Source of the DNA: JBMYRH01 sp049602155
Lineage (GTDB): Bacteria; Myxococcota_A; UBA9042; PHBI01; JBMYRH01
Length of the DNA: 64,000 bases
Reading direction: 5' to 3'
Assembly (NCBI GenBank): GCA_049602155.1
Contig: JBMYRH010000006.1
Span: forward strand, 62,001 to 126,000
Shown: positions 25,811-34,139 of the stretch, piece after piece
Layout of the letters: each line of letters starts with the position of its first letter
Numbering within the stretch: position 1 is the stretch's first letter
Notes under the pieces: generated by a model
What the model saw: the letters and a program-made list of their open reading frames with translations, nothing else
Told to the model about the DNA's origin: nothing
The model's database searches: none
Made by a program: the position numbers and the translations under genes

Positions 25811-26677
25811 GTGGACGAGTTGTTGAATCATCGTGTGGTGTCTGGAGACACTTCATCGCCCGCTCGCACCGTGCTCATCTTGCATGGAATTCTAGGGAGC
25901 GGGAAGAACTGGCATGGCTTCAGCCGGCGCCTCGTCAAGCGCATGCCTGGCTGGCAAGTGGTGCTCCCGGATCTCCGCCATCATGGGGAGTCGCGGGGCT
26001 TCACTGGCCCGCACACGGTTCAGGCGTGCGTGGAAGATCTTAACGTGCTCTGTCGTCGGCTCGACGTGGCGCCCGCCGTGGTGATTGGTCATTCCTTTGG
26101 AGGGAAGGTGGCGCTGCGATTTGTCGAGCAAGCTGCATGGGACGTCGCGAGCGTCTGGGCGCTCGATACGTCACCTAGTTTACGCGGCGCGGGCGCTCGA
26201 GGCCCAGGCTCGGAGGTCGGCCATGTCCTGTCGACCTTGCAGGGCATCCCGATGCCGTCCCCGTCACGCGCTGCGGTTGAGGCGACGCTCGAGGCCGCTG
26301 GCTTCTCCGCTGCAATGCGCGGCTGGATGACGACGAATCTGAGGGCAGTCGAGGGGGGCGTGGCGTGGCGCTTTGATCTCTCCGCCGTCGATGCCCTCAT
26401 CGAGGATTACTTCGCGATCGATTTATGGCCGACGTTGCGCAGGTGGCCGCGAGCAAGTGCAGTTCATTTGCTCTCAGCAGGTCGAGGCGGGCGCTGGACG
26501 GCCCTCGATAAGACTCAGGCACGGGCCATTGGAGCCGCCGGGGGGCTGCACTATCATGTGCTTGCTGACTCGGGGCACTGGGTCCATGTGGACGCCCCCG
26601 CCGCTCTACAAGACCTCTTTGTCGACGATCTCGCACAGTTGGCACGCAAAATGGCGCGGGTCGAGGGCCCGGAGTAG
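25811..26677 (+). CDS. Alpha/beta hydrolase (YbfF/epoxide-hydrolase-like)
   Basis: Serine hydrolase, 288 residues from GTG 25811 (AAGG seven bases upstream; a TTG 12 codons earlier is weaker). The oxyanion motif is LHGILGSGKNW, DLRHHGES is the next family motif, the nucleophile is S95 in GHSFGG, and the catalytic His is in DSGHWVHVDAP near the C-terminus. LILHGILGSGKNW with DLRHHGES is typical of the YbfF/ABHD11 branch (short acyl esters), but the substrate is unknown. It precedes the AI-2E-family permease gene by 25 bases and is likely in one transcription unit with it. Confidence 0.88.
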   Translation: MDELLNHRVVSGDTSSPARTVLILHGILGSGKNWHGFSRRLVKRMPGWQVVLPDLRHHGESRGFTGPHTVQACVEDLNVLCRRLDVAPAVVIGHSFGGKVALRFVEQAAWDVASVWALDTSPSLRGAGARGPGSEVGHVLSTLQGIPMPSPSRAAVEATLEAAGFSAAMRGWMTTNLRAVEGGVAWRFDLSAVDALIEDYFAIDLWPTLRRWPRASAVHLLSAGRGGRWTALDKTQARAIGAAGGLHYHVLADSGHWVHVDAPAALQDLFVDDLAQLARKMARVEGPE

Positions 26678-26702
26678 AACAAGGGGGTAGGAGAGGACCC
26701 TC

Positions 26703-27746
26703 TTGGATGACAATCAACTACTCAAGGTAAACACCTCGCTCTTGGCGCTCTTGGCGCTCTTGGCGGTGGGTGCCACGCTCTACTTTGCTCAATCCGTCAT
26801 CGTCCCTTTTGCGTTGGCGGCCTTCGCAGCCTTCGCTGCGGAGCCCATTGTGCGGCTCCTTCAGCGCGTCAAGGTGCCGCGCTGGCTCGGGGCGCTCTTC
26901 GTCGTCGGGCTCCTCTTCTTGGCCATCGAGTCGATGGTCGAGATCATCGTGCACACCGCGGATCAGTTTCAGGGCCGCCTGCCGATCTACCTGGCGTCGC
27001 TCCAAGCCTTGGTGGACCGCCTTCCGCTCCCAGAAGGGACGATGGCGTATGTGCGCGTCGATGATCCGGAGTTTTGGCAAGCGGTGTTGCCCATTCAGGC
27101 GCTGGTCGGGAGTGTCGGGTCCTGGGCAGGTGCCGCGACGTCTTTTGTCGCGAACACCCTCTTGGTGCTCCTCTTGATGGTGGCCTTGATTATCGGTCGC
27201 CGCCGCTTTGACGAGCGACTCGACCTCGCAGCCGGTCACGCCACGGGACGAATGAAGGCGTCTGCGCGGGTGATTGACGCCATTGACGCAGGCATCCAGC
27301 ACTACATGCTCCTCAAGACCGGCCTCTCGCTGGCGGTTGGGTTGTGCTTCTGGCTTTTGCTCACGGCTCTCGGCGCCGACTTCGCGATCTTATGGGGGGT
27401 GTTCGCTTGCGTAATGAACTTCATCCCTACGGTTGGCCCCATCCTCGCGACCATCCCTGCGGTCGTGATGCTCTTTCTGCAGTTCGGTGACTCGCTCGGT
27501 TACGCGTTAATTGCCTCCGCCTCGGTGGCGGTCATCCCCACCGTCTTTGGGAACATCATCGAGCCGAAGGTCTTTGGGGACAGCCTCAACCTGAACTTCT
27601 TCGCCATCCTCTTCGCGCTGGTCCTCTGGGCGTTCCTCTGGGGAGCCTCCGGGGCCGTGCTCAGTGTCCCGATCATGATGGCGATCTCGTTGATCTGCCG
27701 TGAGGTCCCTGCGTTGCGGCCGGTGCACGAGCTCCTGCGCGCCTAA
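26703..27746 (+). CDS. AI-2E transporter (PerM/YhhQ-like) family permease
   Basis: Inner-membrane protein of the AI-2 exporter / PerM family, 347 residues, about eight transmembrane helices: two near residues 10-50, one near 62-80, a soluble stretch about 85-140, then helices from about 145 onward. Family landmarks are FIPTVGPILATIPAVVMLFL and GNIIEPKVFGDSLNLNF. The start is TTG 26703 preceded by AGGAGAGG. The substrate is uncertain; many members do not move AI-2. The N-terminal helix contains a 9-bp tandem repeat (LAL repeated three times). It is the second gene after the hydrolase. Confidence 0.88.
   Translation: MDDNQLLKVNTSLLALLALLAVGATLYFAQSVIVPFALAAFAAFAAEPIVRLLQRVKVPRWLGALFVVGLLFLAIESMVEIIVHTADQFQGRLPIYLASLQALVDRLPLPEGTMAYVRVDDPEFWQAVLPIQALVGSVGSWAGAATSFVANTLLVLLLMVALIIGRRRFDERLDLAAGHATGRMKASARVIDAIDAGIQHYMLLKTGLSLAVGLCFWLLLTALGADFAILWGVFACVMNFIPTVGPILATIPAVVMLFLQFGDSLGYALIASASVAVIPTVFGNIIEPKVFGDSLNLNFFAILFALVLWAFLWGASGAVLSVPIMMAISLICREVPALRPVHELLRA
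26738..26764 (+). repeat. Three 9-bp tandem copies in the first helix of the permease
   Basis: gctcttggc is repeated exactly three times and encodes part of the LALLALLAV helix. Copy-number change would keep frame but change helix length. Confidence 0.9.
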
Positions 27747-27758
27747 GGCAACTGAGCG

Positions 27759-28277
27759 CTACTCGTCGAAGCGCGCCATGATGCCGATGAAGTTGCATGG
27801 GCGATGCGTGGCGTCGAACTGGTGGAGCAAGATCTCGTCCCAAGCGAGGCGACAGGCCCCAGGCGAGCCCGGAAGCGCGAAGAGCAGCGTCGACTCTGCG
27901 ATGCCAGCCGTCGCCCTCGATTGGATTGTCGAGGTCCCAATGTCTCGGAAACTGAGCCACCGAAAGAGCTCACCGAAGCCTGGGATGGACTTGTCATATC
28001 GGGCCTCGAAGACGTCTGTTGTGATGTCGCGACCTGTCAGGCCCGTGCCCCCAGTCGAGACGATGGCATCGACGTCCTCTGAGGCCAGCCATACGTCGAG
28101 CGCGGCGTTGATCTCGCCCGCTCGATCCACAACGATCCGTCGCTGGCTTACGACGTGTCCGGCAGCCGTCATCCGCTCGACGAGCGTCGCCCCTGAGGTG
28201 TCAGTCTCTAAGGTCCGTGTGTCGGAGACCGTCAATACAGCGAACCGAACCGGTTTAAATGTGGCCCCAGACGCCAT
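27759..28277 (-). CDS. moaB: Molybdopterin adenylyltransferase-like protein
   Basis: MoaB/Mog family, which adenylylates molybdopterin before metal insertion; 172 residues from ATG 28277, which has GGAGG five bases upstream. The signature nucleotide/pterin-binding loop is VSTGGTGLTGRD near residue 75, with FAVLTVSDTR at the start and ALPGSPGACRLAWDEILL at the end. It follows the Cys-rich lipoprotein stop by 45 bases on the same strand and converges with the AI-2E-family gene (12 bases apart). No other moa/moe genes are in the window. MoaB and Mog cannot be separated by eye; length favours MoaB. Confidence 0.9.
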   Translation of the reverse strand: MASGATFKPVRFAVLTVSDTRTLETDTSGATLVERMTAAGHVVSQRRIVVDRAGEINAALDVWLASEDVDAIVSTGGTGLTGRDITTDVFEARYDKSIPGFGELFRWLSFRDIGTSTIQSRATAGIAESTLLFALPGSPGACRLAWDEILLHQFDATHRPCNFIGIMARFDE

Positions 28278-28322
28278 GGTCTCCTCCCCGCGCGGCGAGC
28301 CCCTCGGCCGCGCGCTCGCCAC

Positions 28323-29564
28323 CTAGAGGCAGCCGTACTTGCCTTGTGATTGGTCCCACATGCAGGACTGTCCCGTATCCACGCACTGCACGGAGTAGAG
28401 CTTCTCGAGCGAACAGAACCACAGGACGTTATCGATGCATTCGCCCAGCGTGGTGATCTCACCACCACAGTCGGCGCCTTGCTCGGGTGCGCAGCTGCCT
28501 GCGAGGCACGACCACCCATCAGGGCATAAGCCGCACCATCCACCGCATGCATCGCTGCCGCAGAGCTTGTCATCGCATTTTGGCGTGCATGGGCCGACAG
28601 GCTTGCACGCGTAGCTGTTTGAGAAGCCGTCATAGGTGCAGCCGTGGTCTTCGTAGGCGTCGCAATCATCCTCAAGGAGGAAGACGCCCTCAGAGCACCA
28701 CACCACCACGTTGCCCTGGCATTCACCCACCGAGGTGACCGTGCCACAGGGGCCGAGCTGGCAAGAGCCATTCTGGCAGATCTTGGGCTCCGCGCAGATG
28801 CCGCAGTCCCCGCCGCACCCGTCGCTCCCGCACACCTGCCCGACGCAGGAGGGGACACAACCCGGCTGGTAACAGAGGCCGTCATCGCCACATAGGAGTG
28901 GCGCCTCGCACAGCCCGCATGCCCCACCACAGCCGTCGGGTCCGCAGAACTTGCCGTCGCAGCTCGGGACGCAGACCTCGACACACTGTCCACTTGGATC
29001 GCAGACCTCGGGGTACGTGCAGTAGCCACAGATCCCGCCACATCCATCGGGGCCACACGTCTTCCCATCACAGGCCGGGCTGCAGACACCGGGTTCGGTG
29101 CAGGTGCCCTGTGAGCAAAGCTCGCCTGGGACGCAGTCTCCGCACGCACCGCCGCAGCCGTCTGGCCCGCATTCGGCGCCGGCGCAGTCGGGGACACACG
29201 TGGGAGCGTCGCTCACGTCGAGGGTGTCAGGGGCGACTGGCGATTCACCAACGTCGGCGTCGTCGTCTGCGGTATCAGGTGCTTGGATGTCCGTCGTGTC
29301 GGAACCGCTGTCATCTGCGTCTGGATTCGGTGTGATGACTGGCACATCCTCGTTGGTCCCAGCGCTGCCATCATCCTCACTGCGCAGCGTCTCCGCATCG
29401 GTTGTGGTCTCCGGGGGAGCGCTGTCGGTGTCGAAGTCTGGCGTGCCACCGTTGCCAAACGTCGCGGTGTCGGGCACCGCGTTGGTCACGACCTCGACGC
29501 CGCAGCCAAGACACATGAGGCTAGCTAGGATGCACGCGAGGGCAGGGTGGTGAGCGATGAACAT
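28323..29564 (-). CDS. Cys-rich repeat lipoprotein (CGxDGCGGxCGxC type)
   Basis: Predicted surface lipoprotein, 413 residues, function unknown. The lipobox is MCLGC (Cys21), then a D/T/P-rich stalk to about residue 118. Five units of the form CxPxCxGKxCGPDGCGGxCGxC follow (about 121-145, three more before residue 260, and the last near 325-346 as CGSDACGGWCGLC). These units are known from myxobacterial-type exported proteins. Between and after them lie two smaller Cys modules, each with a GECxxNVxWxC-like core near 260-320 and 370-413. ATG 29564 is divergent from purD (76 bases apart). No enzyme domain was seen. Confidence 0.85.
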   Translation of the reverse strand: MFIAHHPALACILASLMCLGCGVEVVTNAVPDTATFGNGGTPDFDTDSAPPETTTDAETLRSEDDGSAGTNEDVPVITPNPDADDSGSDTTDIQAPDTADDDADVGESPVAPDTLDVSDAPTCVPDCAGAECGPDGCGGACGDCVPGELCSQGTCTEPGVCSPACDGKTCGPDGCGGICGYCTYPEVCDPSGQCVEVCVPSCDGKFCGPDGCGGACGLCEAPLLCGDDGLCYQPGCVPSCVGQVCGSDGCGGDCGICAEPKICQNGSCQLGPCGTVTSVGECQGNVVVWCSEGVFLLEDDCDAYEDHGCTYDGFSNSYACKPVGPCTPKCDDKLCGSDACGGWCGLCPDGWSCLAGSCAPEQGADCGGEITTLGECIDNVLWFCSLEKLYSVQCVDTGQSCMWDQSQGKYGCL

Positions 29565-29640
29565 GGCCTGAAGGCTACTCGCAGAGCTTTGCCAGCGCCA
29601 GCCCCTTGCCCGTGAGCGAGGAGTCGGTTCTCATTACCCC

Positions 29641-30924
29641 ATGACCGGACAGGCATCAGTGCTCATCGTCGGGGGCGGTGCCCGGAGCCATGCGTTGGGC
29701 GAGGCACTTCGCAGCAGTCCATCGGTGGGTCGGGTGGTCTTCGCGCCAGGCACCTCTGGCCTGGAGGCTCGTGGGTTCGAGACGGCACCAGTCGCGACTC
29801 AGGATCTCCCCGGGCTTGTCGAGCACGCGCTGATGGAGGGCTACGATCTGACGGTCGTGGGCCCGAACACACCGTTGGTTGACGGCATCGTGGATCGTTT
29901 CGAGGAGGCGGGCCTACCGATCTTTGGCCCGACGCGTGGGGCGGCGAGGCTCGAAGGCTCGAAAGCGTATGCCCGCCTCTTGATGAGTCACCTTGGCATC
30001 CCGACGCCACGATTTGCGCTGTGCGACAACGCCGAGCGTGCTGTGTATCTGGCTCGTACACAGAGGTGGGCCAGGGTCTTCAAGGCGGATGGCATTGCTT
30101 ACGGGAAAGGGGTGCGGGTCACCGAGCGCTTTGCGGAAGTCGAGGCTGCGCTTGAGGCGGTCTTGGTCGATAACGTCTACGGGCTCGAATCCGATCGTAT
30201 CGTCGTGGAAGAGCGCATGATCGGGGATGAGATCACGGTCTTCGCCCTCACTGACGGGACGGACTTAGAGATCATGGGGCACGTACACAATCATCCACGC
30301 CTGCTCGACGGGGACCGAGGGGCCTCGACGCGTGGTATGGGGCAGGTCAGCCCAGCGCCTCAAGTGACCCCGAGCATGCTGAAGCGCATCGAGACGCTGG
30401 TGCTCCGTCCTACCCTGAGGGAGATGGCGGATCGAGGTGCGCCTGTACGGGGGGCCTTCTTTGTCGACTTCATGCTGGTGAAAGGCGAGCCGTACGCGCT
30501 GGACTACAACGTCAGGTTTGGAGACCCGGCGACTCAGACAATCCTCAGCGCCTATCGTGGGGATGTGTATCGCGCGCTCTTGGCGTGTCGACAGGAGGGC
30601 GAGCTGAAAGCTGCGGTCGCGAGCCTCGTTCGCGACCCGAGGCCGAGGGTCAGCGTCGTGGTGGCATGTGAAGGGTATCCTGAACGTTTCGTGCGGGGGG
30701 ACCCCATCTCTGTGGATGAATCGGTCTTCCTTGATAACCCGGACTTGTTCCTCTTCGAGGACGGACTCCGTGTCACCTCCGAAGGCGCAGAGACCACTGG
30801 AGGGCGAACCTTCACCGTGGTTGGCGTCGCAGCATCGGTGCCCGAGGCGCGGGCGCTTGCCTACTCGGGGGTCAAGGCGCTCCATTTCCGCGGGTCTCAT
30901 GCTCGCCGGGATATCGGCGCGTAG
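29641..30924 (+). CDS. purD: Phosphoribosylamine-glycine ligase-like ATP-grasp enzyme (divergent PurD)
   Basis: Resembles GAR synthetase of purine synthesis over its whole 427 residues: N-terminal VLIVGGGARSHAL, GSKAYARLLMSHLGIPTPRF, FKADGIAYGKGVRV (ATP loop), GDRGASTRGMGQVSPAP and NVRFGDPATQ. Several positions normally constant in PurD differ: GGGAREHAL has Ser for Glu, GPEAPL is GPNTPL, and the metal-binding Glu before the conserved Asn is D288 (ALDYN; the Asn is N290), with GDPETQ changed to GDPATQ. The fold and likely reaction are kept, but the gene could be a paralogue with another amine or acid substrate. A tRNA gene follows 69 bases downstream. Confidence 0.8.
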   Translation: MTGQASVLIVGGGARSHALGEALRSSPSVGRVVFAPGTSGLEARGFETAPVATQDLPGLVEHALMEGYDLTVVGPNTPLVDGIVDRFEEAGLPIFGPTRGAARLEGSKAYARLLMSHLGIPTPRFALCDNAERAVYLARTQRWARVFKADGIAYGKGVRVTERFAEVEAALEAVLVDNVYGLESDRIVVEERMIGDEITVFALTDGTDLEIMGHVHNHPRLLDGDRGASTRGMGQVSPAPQVTPSMLKRIETLVLRPTLREMADRGAPVRGAFFVDFMLVKGEPYALDYNVRFGDPATQTILSAYRGDVYRALLACRQEGELKAAVASLVRDPRPRVSVVVACEGYPERFVRGDPISVDESVFLDNPDLFLFEDGLRVTSEGAETTGGRTFTVVGVAASVPEARALAYSGVKALHFRGSHARRDIGA

Positions 30925-30993
30925 TTGCGCTACGCTGGGCGTCGCTTCGGCGTTGACATGCCAGAAGACAGGGTGCTACCCACACGGCGTTGC

Positions 30994-31070
30994 GCGCGGT
31001 TAGCTCAGCTGGATAGAGCGTCGGCCTCCGGAGCCGAAGGCCGTGGGTTCGAATCCCGCACTGCGCACCA
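30994..31070 (+). tRNA. tRNA-Arg, anticodon CCG
   Basis: 77 bases fold into a full cloverleaf: acceptor GCGCGGT/ACTGCGC with one G-T pair, D-stem GCTC/GAGC, anticodon stem TCGGC/GCCGA with loop CTCCGGA (anticodon CCG), a 5-base variable loop, T-stem GTGGG/CCCGC with loop TTCGAAT, and an encoded CCA end. It reads CGG codons, common in this high-GC sequence. Confidence 0.96.
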
Positions 31071-31073
31071 TTT

Positions 31074-31100
31074 CGACGCCCTCTCCTTGAGGGGGCGTCG
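31074..31100 (+). terminator. Hairpin after the tRNA gene
   Basis: CGACGCCC and GGGCGTCG (outer 8 pairs, with a further imperfect TC/GA extension) form a strong stem 4 bases after the tRNA CCA. There is no good T-run, so it may act as a processing or Rho-independent stop of modest strength. Confidence 0.45.
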
Positions 31101-31131
31101 AGGCCCGTATGGGGGGGTGAGGTGCGCCGCA

Positions 31132-31160
31132 TTGAGCGCTTATGTGGTGGCCGTTATAGT
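31132..31160 (+). promoter_or_regulatory. Sigma70-type promoter for the duplicated-domain lipoprotein
   Basis: TTGAGC (31132-31137), spacer of 17, TATAGT (31155-31160), 25 bases before ATG 31186, with GGAGAA as ribosome binding site in between. Confidence 0.6.
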
Positions 31161-31185
31161 CCTTTTGAGACCGCGGAGAATCGAG

Positions 31186-32214
31186 ATGCTACGAACCAAT
31201 CAGTCAATGCTTACGCTTGCCATGTGCGTCGCGCTTGCCATGTGCGTCGCCTGTGACGAATCGGCCAAGGAGCCGGCATCAGCGCCTCAGGCGAAGAGCC
31301 TCCCCGCTGACAAGGCGGGCCCGGCCTCTTCTGCTCCGGCCCCCAAGGCGATTGCGAAAGCCGAGGCCCCTAAGACCAGCTCGGATCTGCGCCTGAAAGA
31401 TCTGCCAAACGCAGGGAAGGCGTCGGCGAGTGATGGCCAGAGCTTGGTGGACGCGAAGAAGATGGTCGACACGATGGCTCAAGAGCTCAAGCGCTCAACG
31501 GCCGCAGTGGTGATGGCAGGGAAGGATAAAGCGAAAGTCGATGCCATCGGCGCGGACTTCCAAAAGCTCAACAAGACAATGACGCGCCAGATGGAGAGCG
31601 TGTCTGAGAAGCTGACGCCAGACGAACTCGTCGCCTTCGAAGAGTACACGCGGGAGAAGCTCTCGCCCCTGATCAACAGCTTGCTTCAGGCCTTCTTCAG
31701 CGCAGGGGGCTTCGCCTCTGGGGGGGCCGGACCCAACGGCAGCACCAAGCTCGTCCAAAAGCCAGCACCGGCGCCTGCACCCAAGCCCATGACGGCGTCG
31801 AGTGCTCCGGGAGCCCCCAAGGCGACCCCCGTGGCCGCAGCGGTGGGAGCCGGGGCAGCGGGAGCACCTTCGCCGGTGCAGCCGAAGGTGCCTGGGACTG
31901 TGCCCGCGACCGGCGGCGCAGACTCCCTAGAGATGACCGTTGCGAAGGGAGCCGTCGATGCCATGTCCAAGGACTTGCGACAGATCGTCGCGCGCATCCG
32001 TGCGGCCGACAACGACAAGGGTAAGCTGCGCAAAATCAACCAAGACTACACGGCCATCAATGAGAAACATGGCAGCAAGCTGCCGCTCGTCGTGCAGGCC
32101 CTCAAGGCAGAGGAGCGCCCCGCCTTTGATGCGTACCTCAAGGGGCAGCTCATGCCGGTCTCGTCCGAGCTTGTGCAAGCCTTCACCGCAGCCGGTGTCC
32201 AACCGGCCAAGTAG
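31186..32214 (+). CDS. Lipoprotein with two copies of a helical domain
   Basis: Unknown family; 342 residues. ATG 31186 has GGAGAA six bases upstream; longer open sequence passes through the tRNA and is rejected. The signal peptide contains an exact 6-codon tandem duplication (LAMCVA twice), with the lipid cysteine probably Cys23 (AMCVAC) and Cys20 possible. Two homologous helical domains of about 90 residues lie at about 85-175 (AKKMVDTMAQELKRS...LQAFFSAGG) and 245-338 (AKGAVDAMSKDLRQI...VQAFTAAGV), joined by an Ala/Pro linker. Each ends in a QAFxxAG motif. A structural or scaffold role at the envelope is likely; no enzyme motif is seen. Confidence 0.82.
   Translation: MLRTNQSMLTLAMCVALAMCVACDESAKEPASAPQAKSLPADKAGPASSAPAPKAIAKAEAPKTSSDLRLKDLPNAGKASASDGQSLVDAKKMVDTMAQELKRSTAAVVMAGKDKAKVDAIGADFQKLNKTMTRQMESVSEKLTPDELVAFEEYTREKLSPLINSLLQAFFSAGGFASGGAGPNGSTKLVQKPAPAPAPKPMTASSAPGAPKATPVAAAVGAGAAGAPSPVQPKVPGTVPATGGADSLEMTVAKGAVDAMSKDLRQIVARIRAADNDKGKLRKINQDYTAINEKHGSKLPLVVQALKAEERPAFDAYLKGQLMPVSSELVQAFTAAGVQPAK
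31215..31250 (+). repeat. Exact 18-bp tandem duplication in a signal peptide
   Basis: gcttgccatgtgcgtcgc at 31215-31232 is repeated without mismatch at 31233-31250. It doubles six codons of the hydrophobic core just before the lipid-attachment cysteine. Confidence 0.95.
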
Positions 32215-32759
32215 TCGGTTAGGGCTGGGCTCCTCGGGTTTAGGCGATCACGGACGTGTCTCAGCATTCTCTCCCACGCACAGACCAGATGACGTCCTCT
32301 TGAGGGAGCGCCGCATCGCCGAGCGCGTAGGGCGGCGCCACGCTGACGAGGCACCCGATGCCAGCTGAGCGAGCATCGTCCGTCCAGAGCAGATAACCCT
32401 GCACGCCACCGGGCATCTCTTCGTTCGTCAGGTCAACCGAGCGGGTCATCACGGCGTGAGGTGGCTTGCGCTCACCGCGTTGCCTTGGTGCCGGAAGGCA
32501 GGCGTCCTTTGGGGCGCGTTGTAGGGGGCGCAAAGCGCATCGCAGAGCGGGACGTGGGGGGCCAATTGCGCATCTGATGTCGCCGCACCGATCACGACCG
32601 CCAGGGCAGGGAGCTCTCCGATGAGCGTGCAAGGGTCCAGAGCGAGCCCGATCGACACCAGGTCCTCGTATCAGAGGCGCATGCATTGTGGCATACTTCC
32701 GGAGCACGGCTAGAGCGCAGAGCGCGCCTGCCACCGGATGACGCCATTCGACGGGAGCC
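32215..32759. other. 545-base region without an intact gene
   Basis: Lies between the duplicated-domain lipoprotein and the first radical SAM gene. It holds two minus-strand fragments with coding character (see the pseudogene entry) and, near 32700-32759, the leader of the radical SAM gene, with GGGAG just before its ATG. No tRNA, repeat or clear promoter was found. Confidence 0.5.
32261..32658 (-). pseudogene. Possible frameshifted gene remnant
   Basis: Two neighbouring minus-strand frames look protein-like. The upstream piece (32658-32449) reads as a compact domain with GELPALAVVIGAATSDAQLA and LCDALCAPYNAP; it stops at TGA 32451-32449. The downstream piece, starting at an ATG that overlaps this stop (TGATG) and ending at 32261, contains GVQGYLLWTDDARSAGIGC and LPQEDVIWSV. 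A single frameshift near 32450 would join them into a protein of about 130 residues; alternatively they are two tiny coupled genes. No family was recognised. Confidence 0.3.
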
Positions 32760-34127
32760 ATGGCGAAGGTCTTCCTCATCAACCCACCGAGCCAAGCCCT
32801 CGGGCCTGGCAATAAGCGGATGACGCGGGTGCTGTACCCACCACCGCCGGGTGGCCTCGCCATGATCGCGGCGTCGCTCCTGCGAGCGGGCCACCAGGTG
32901 ATGGTCCTTGATCTCGTCGTGGAGCCCCAGCCGCTCGAGCGCGTGGTTGAGGTTGTCATGCGGTGGGGAGCCGACGCGGTGGGGTTCAGTGTCCTAGGGG
33001 CTGCATTCTTCGCTACACAGGAGCTCGCGCGGGCGCTCAAGGCGGCGCGGCCCTCTCTGCTGCTCTTCGCAGGCAACGCGCTCCCTTCGGAATACCCAGG
33101 GTGGTTCCTAAAGCAGATCCCAGAGCTCGACGCGGTGGTGGTGGGAGAGGGCGAGGAGTCCGTCGTCGAGCTGGTCAACGCAGGGGGGAGCGGCGTCGTC
33201 CCCGGCGTCGCCATGCAGGCTCGTGAGCCCGGCGCATATCCTCCACGGGGACAGATTGAAGACCTCGACAGCTTACCTTTCCCCGCTTGGGAGCTCTTCC
33301 CGTACCGGAAATATTACGCGAGCCCGCAGCTCCTGTTTCGGTCCAAACCGACCCTTGGGGTTCTACAGAGCCGCGGCTGCCCTTGGAAGTGTGGTTATTG
33401 CGCGCAAAACTACCTGTGGCCCACTGTCCGTAAGCGCAGTATCGCGCACGTCGTCTCGGAGATGCGGCGCAACGTGACCGATCTTGGCATTGACCACTTT
33501 GGGTTCTACGACAGCATCTTCCCGCTGAAGCCTGAATATGGTCCGCAGTTGCGTGATGAGATCGCACGCCAAGGGCTCGCCGGGCGTGTCCGTATGTTCT
33601 GCGAAACGCGTGTGGACATGGTGTGGGAGGAGAGCTTTCGCGCGCTAAAAGAGGCCGGTATGCACTTGGTTTTCCTTGGGATCGAGACGGACAGCGACGT
33701 CGTGCTGAAAGGTCAGGGGAAGATCAAAGGCAGGGGCTATGATGCGCGACAAGCCGTGGAGACGCTCAAGGCTGTGGGGCTTCGCTCTTACGGGTTGTTT
33801 GTGTTGGGGCTCCCCGAGGAGACCCCGAGTGACCGGGCACGGACCAAGTCCTTTGCTTGTTCCCTCGACCTCGATGTCGCGAGCTTTGGGATATACACCC
33901 AGTACGCCGGGAGTCCGTCCGCTCGGCGTGACCCCGAGATCTCACCCGAGATGCTCACTGGTACCAATTGGGAACTGGACGGTGCGTTGGCGGACGCACA
34001 ACGTTCCATGATGCGCGCCTTCTATCTGCGGCCCAGCGTGGTGCTACGTCATCTCTGGCGGCGAGAGATCACGGTCGACAGATTGCTGCGTGGTGCCTGG
34101 GCGATGCTGGGCTCGGGTGCCCATTGA
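32760..34127 (+). CDS. B12-binding-domain radical SAM protein
   Basis: 455 residues. Residues 1-150 form a cobalamin-binding-like Rossmann domain (VFLINPPSQALGPG; VGEGEESVVELV), residues about 200-400 the radical SAM barrel with the 4Fe-4S motif CPWKCGYC (C207, C211, C214), and a helical tail follows. Family members methylate or rearrange unactivated carbons, often in lipid or natural-product pathways, and many anaerobic-type clusters hold several. The canonical B12 DxHxxG is not seen, so cobalamin binding may be base-off or lost. The gene is followed, across a small convergent gene, by a GT39-like enzyme and an acyltransferase, suggesting envelope-lipid or glycan work (inference). Confidence 0.9.
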   Translation: MAKVFLINPPSQALGPGNKRMTRVLYPPPPGGLAMIAASLLRAGHQVMVLDLVVEPQPLERVVEVVMRWGADAVGFSVLGAAFFATQELARALKAARPSLLLFAGNALPSEYPGWFLKQIPELDAVVVGEGEESVVELVNAGGSGVVPGVAMQAREPGAYPPRGQIEDLDSLPFPAWELFPYRKYYASPQLLFRSKPTLGVLQSRGCPWKCGYCAQNYLWPTVRKRSIAHVVSEMRRNVTDLGIDHFGFYDSIFPLKPEYGPQLRDEIARQGLAGRVRMFCETRVDMVWEESFRALKEAGMHLVFLGIETDSDVVLKGQGKIKGRGYDARQAVETLKAVGLRSYGLFVLGLPEETPSDRARTKSFACSLDLDVASFGIYTQYAGSPSARRDPEISPEMLTGTNWELDGALADAQRSMMRAFYLRPSVVLRHLWRREITVDRLLRGAWAMLGSGAH

Positions 34128-34139
34128 AGGGCACCGTGC

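Noticed and set aside
29590..29610. Sigma54-like TGGCA...TGC box before the Cys-rich lipoprotein
   Set aside because: Only nine bases separate GG and GC; the sigma54 class needs ten.
30872..31132. Minus-strand frame across the tRNA with CGIRTHGLRLRRPTLYPAEL
   Set aside because: This is the well-known false protein produced by the antisense of a tRNA gene. The tRNA-Arg folds perfectly and explains the sequence.
32261..33214. 317-codon minus-strand gene overlapping the first radical SAM gene
   Set aside because: Its first two thirds are the antisense of a confident radical SAM gene and have shadow composition; only the end of the frame looks coding and is treated as a remnant.
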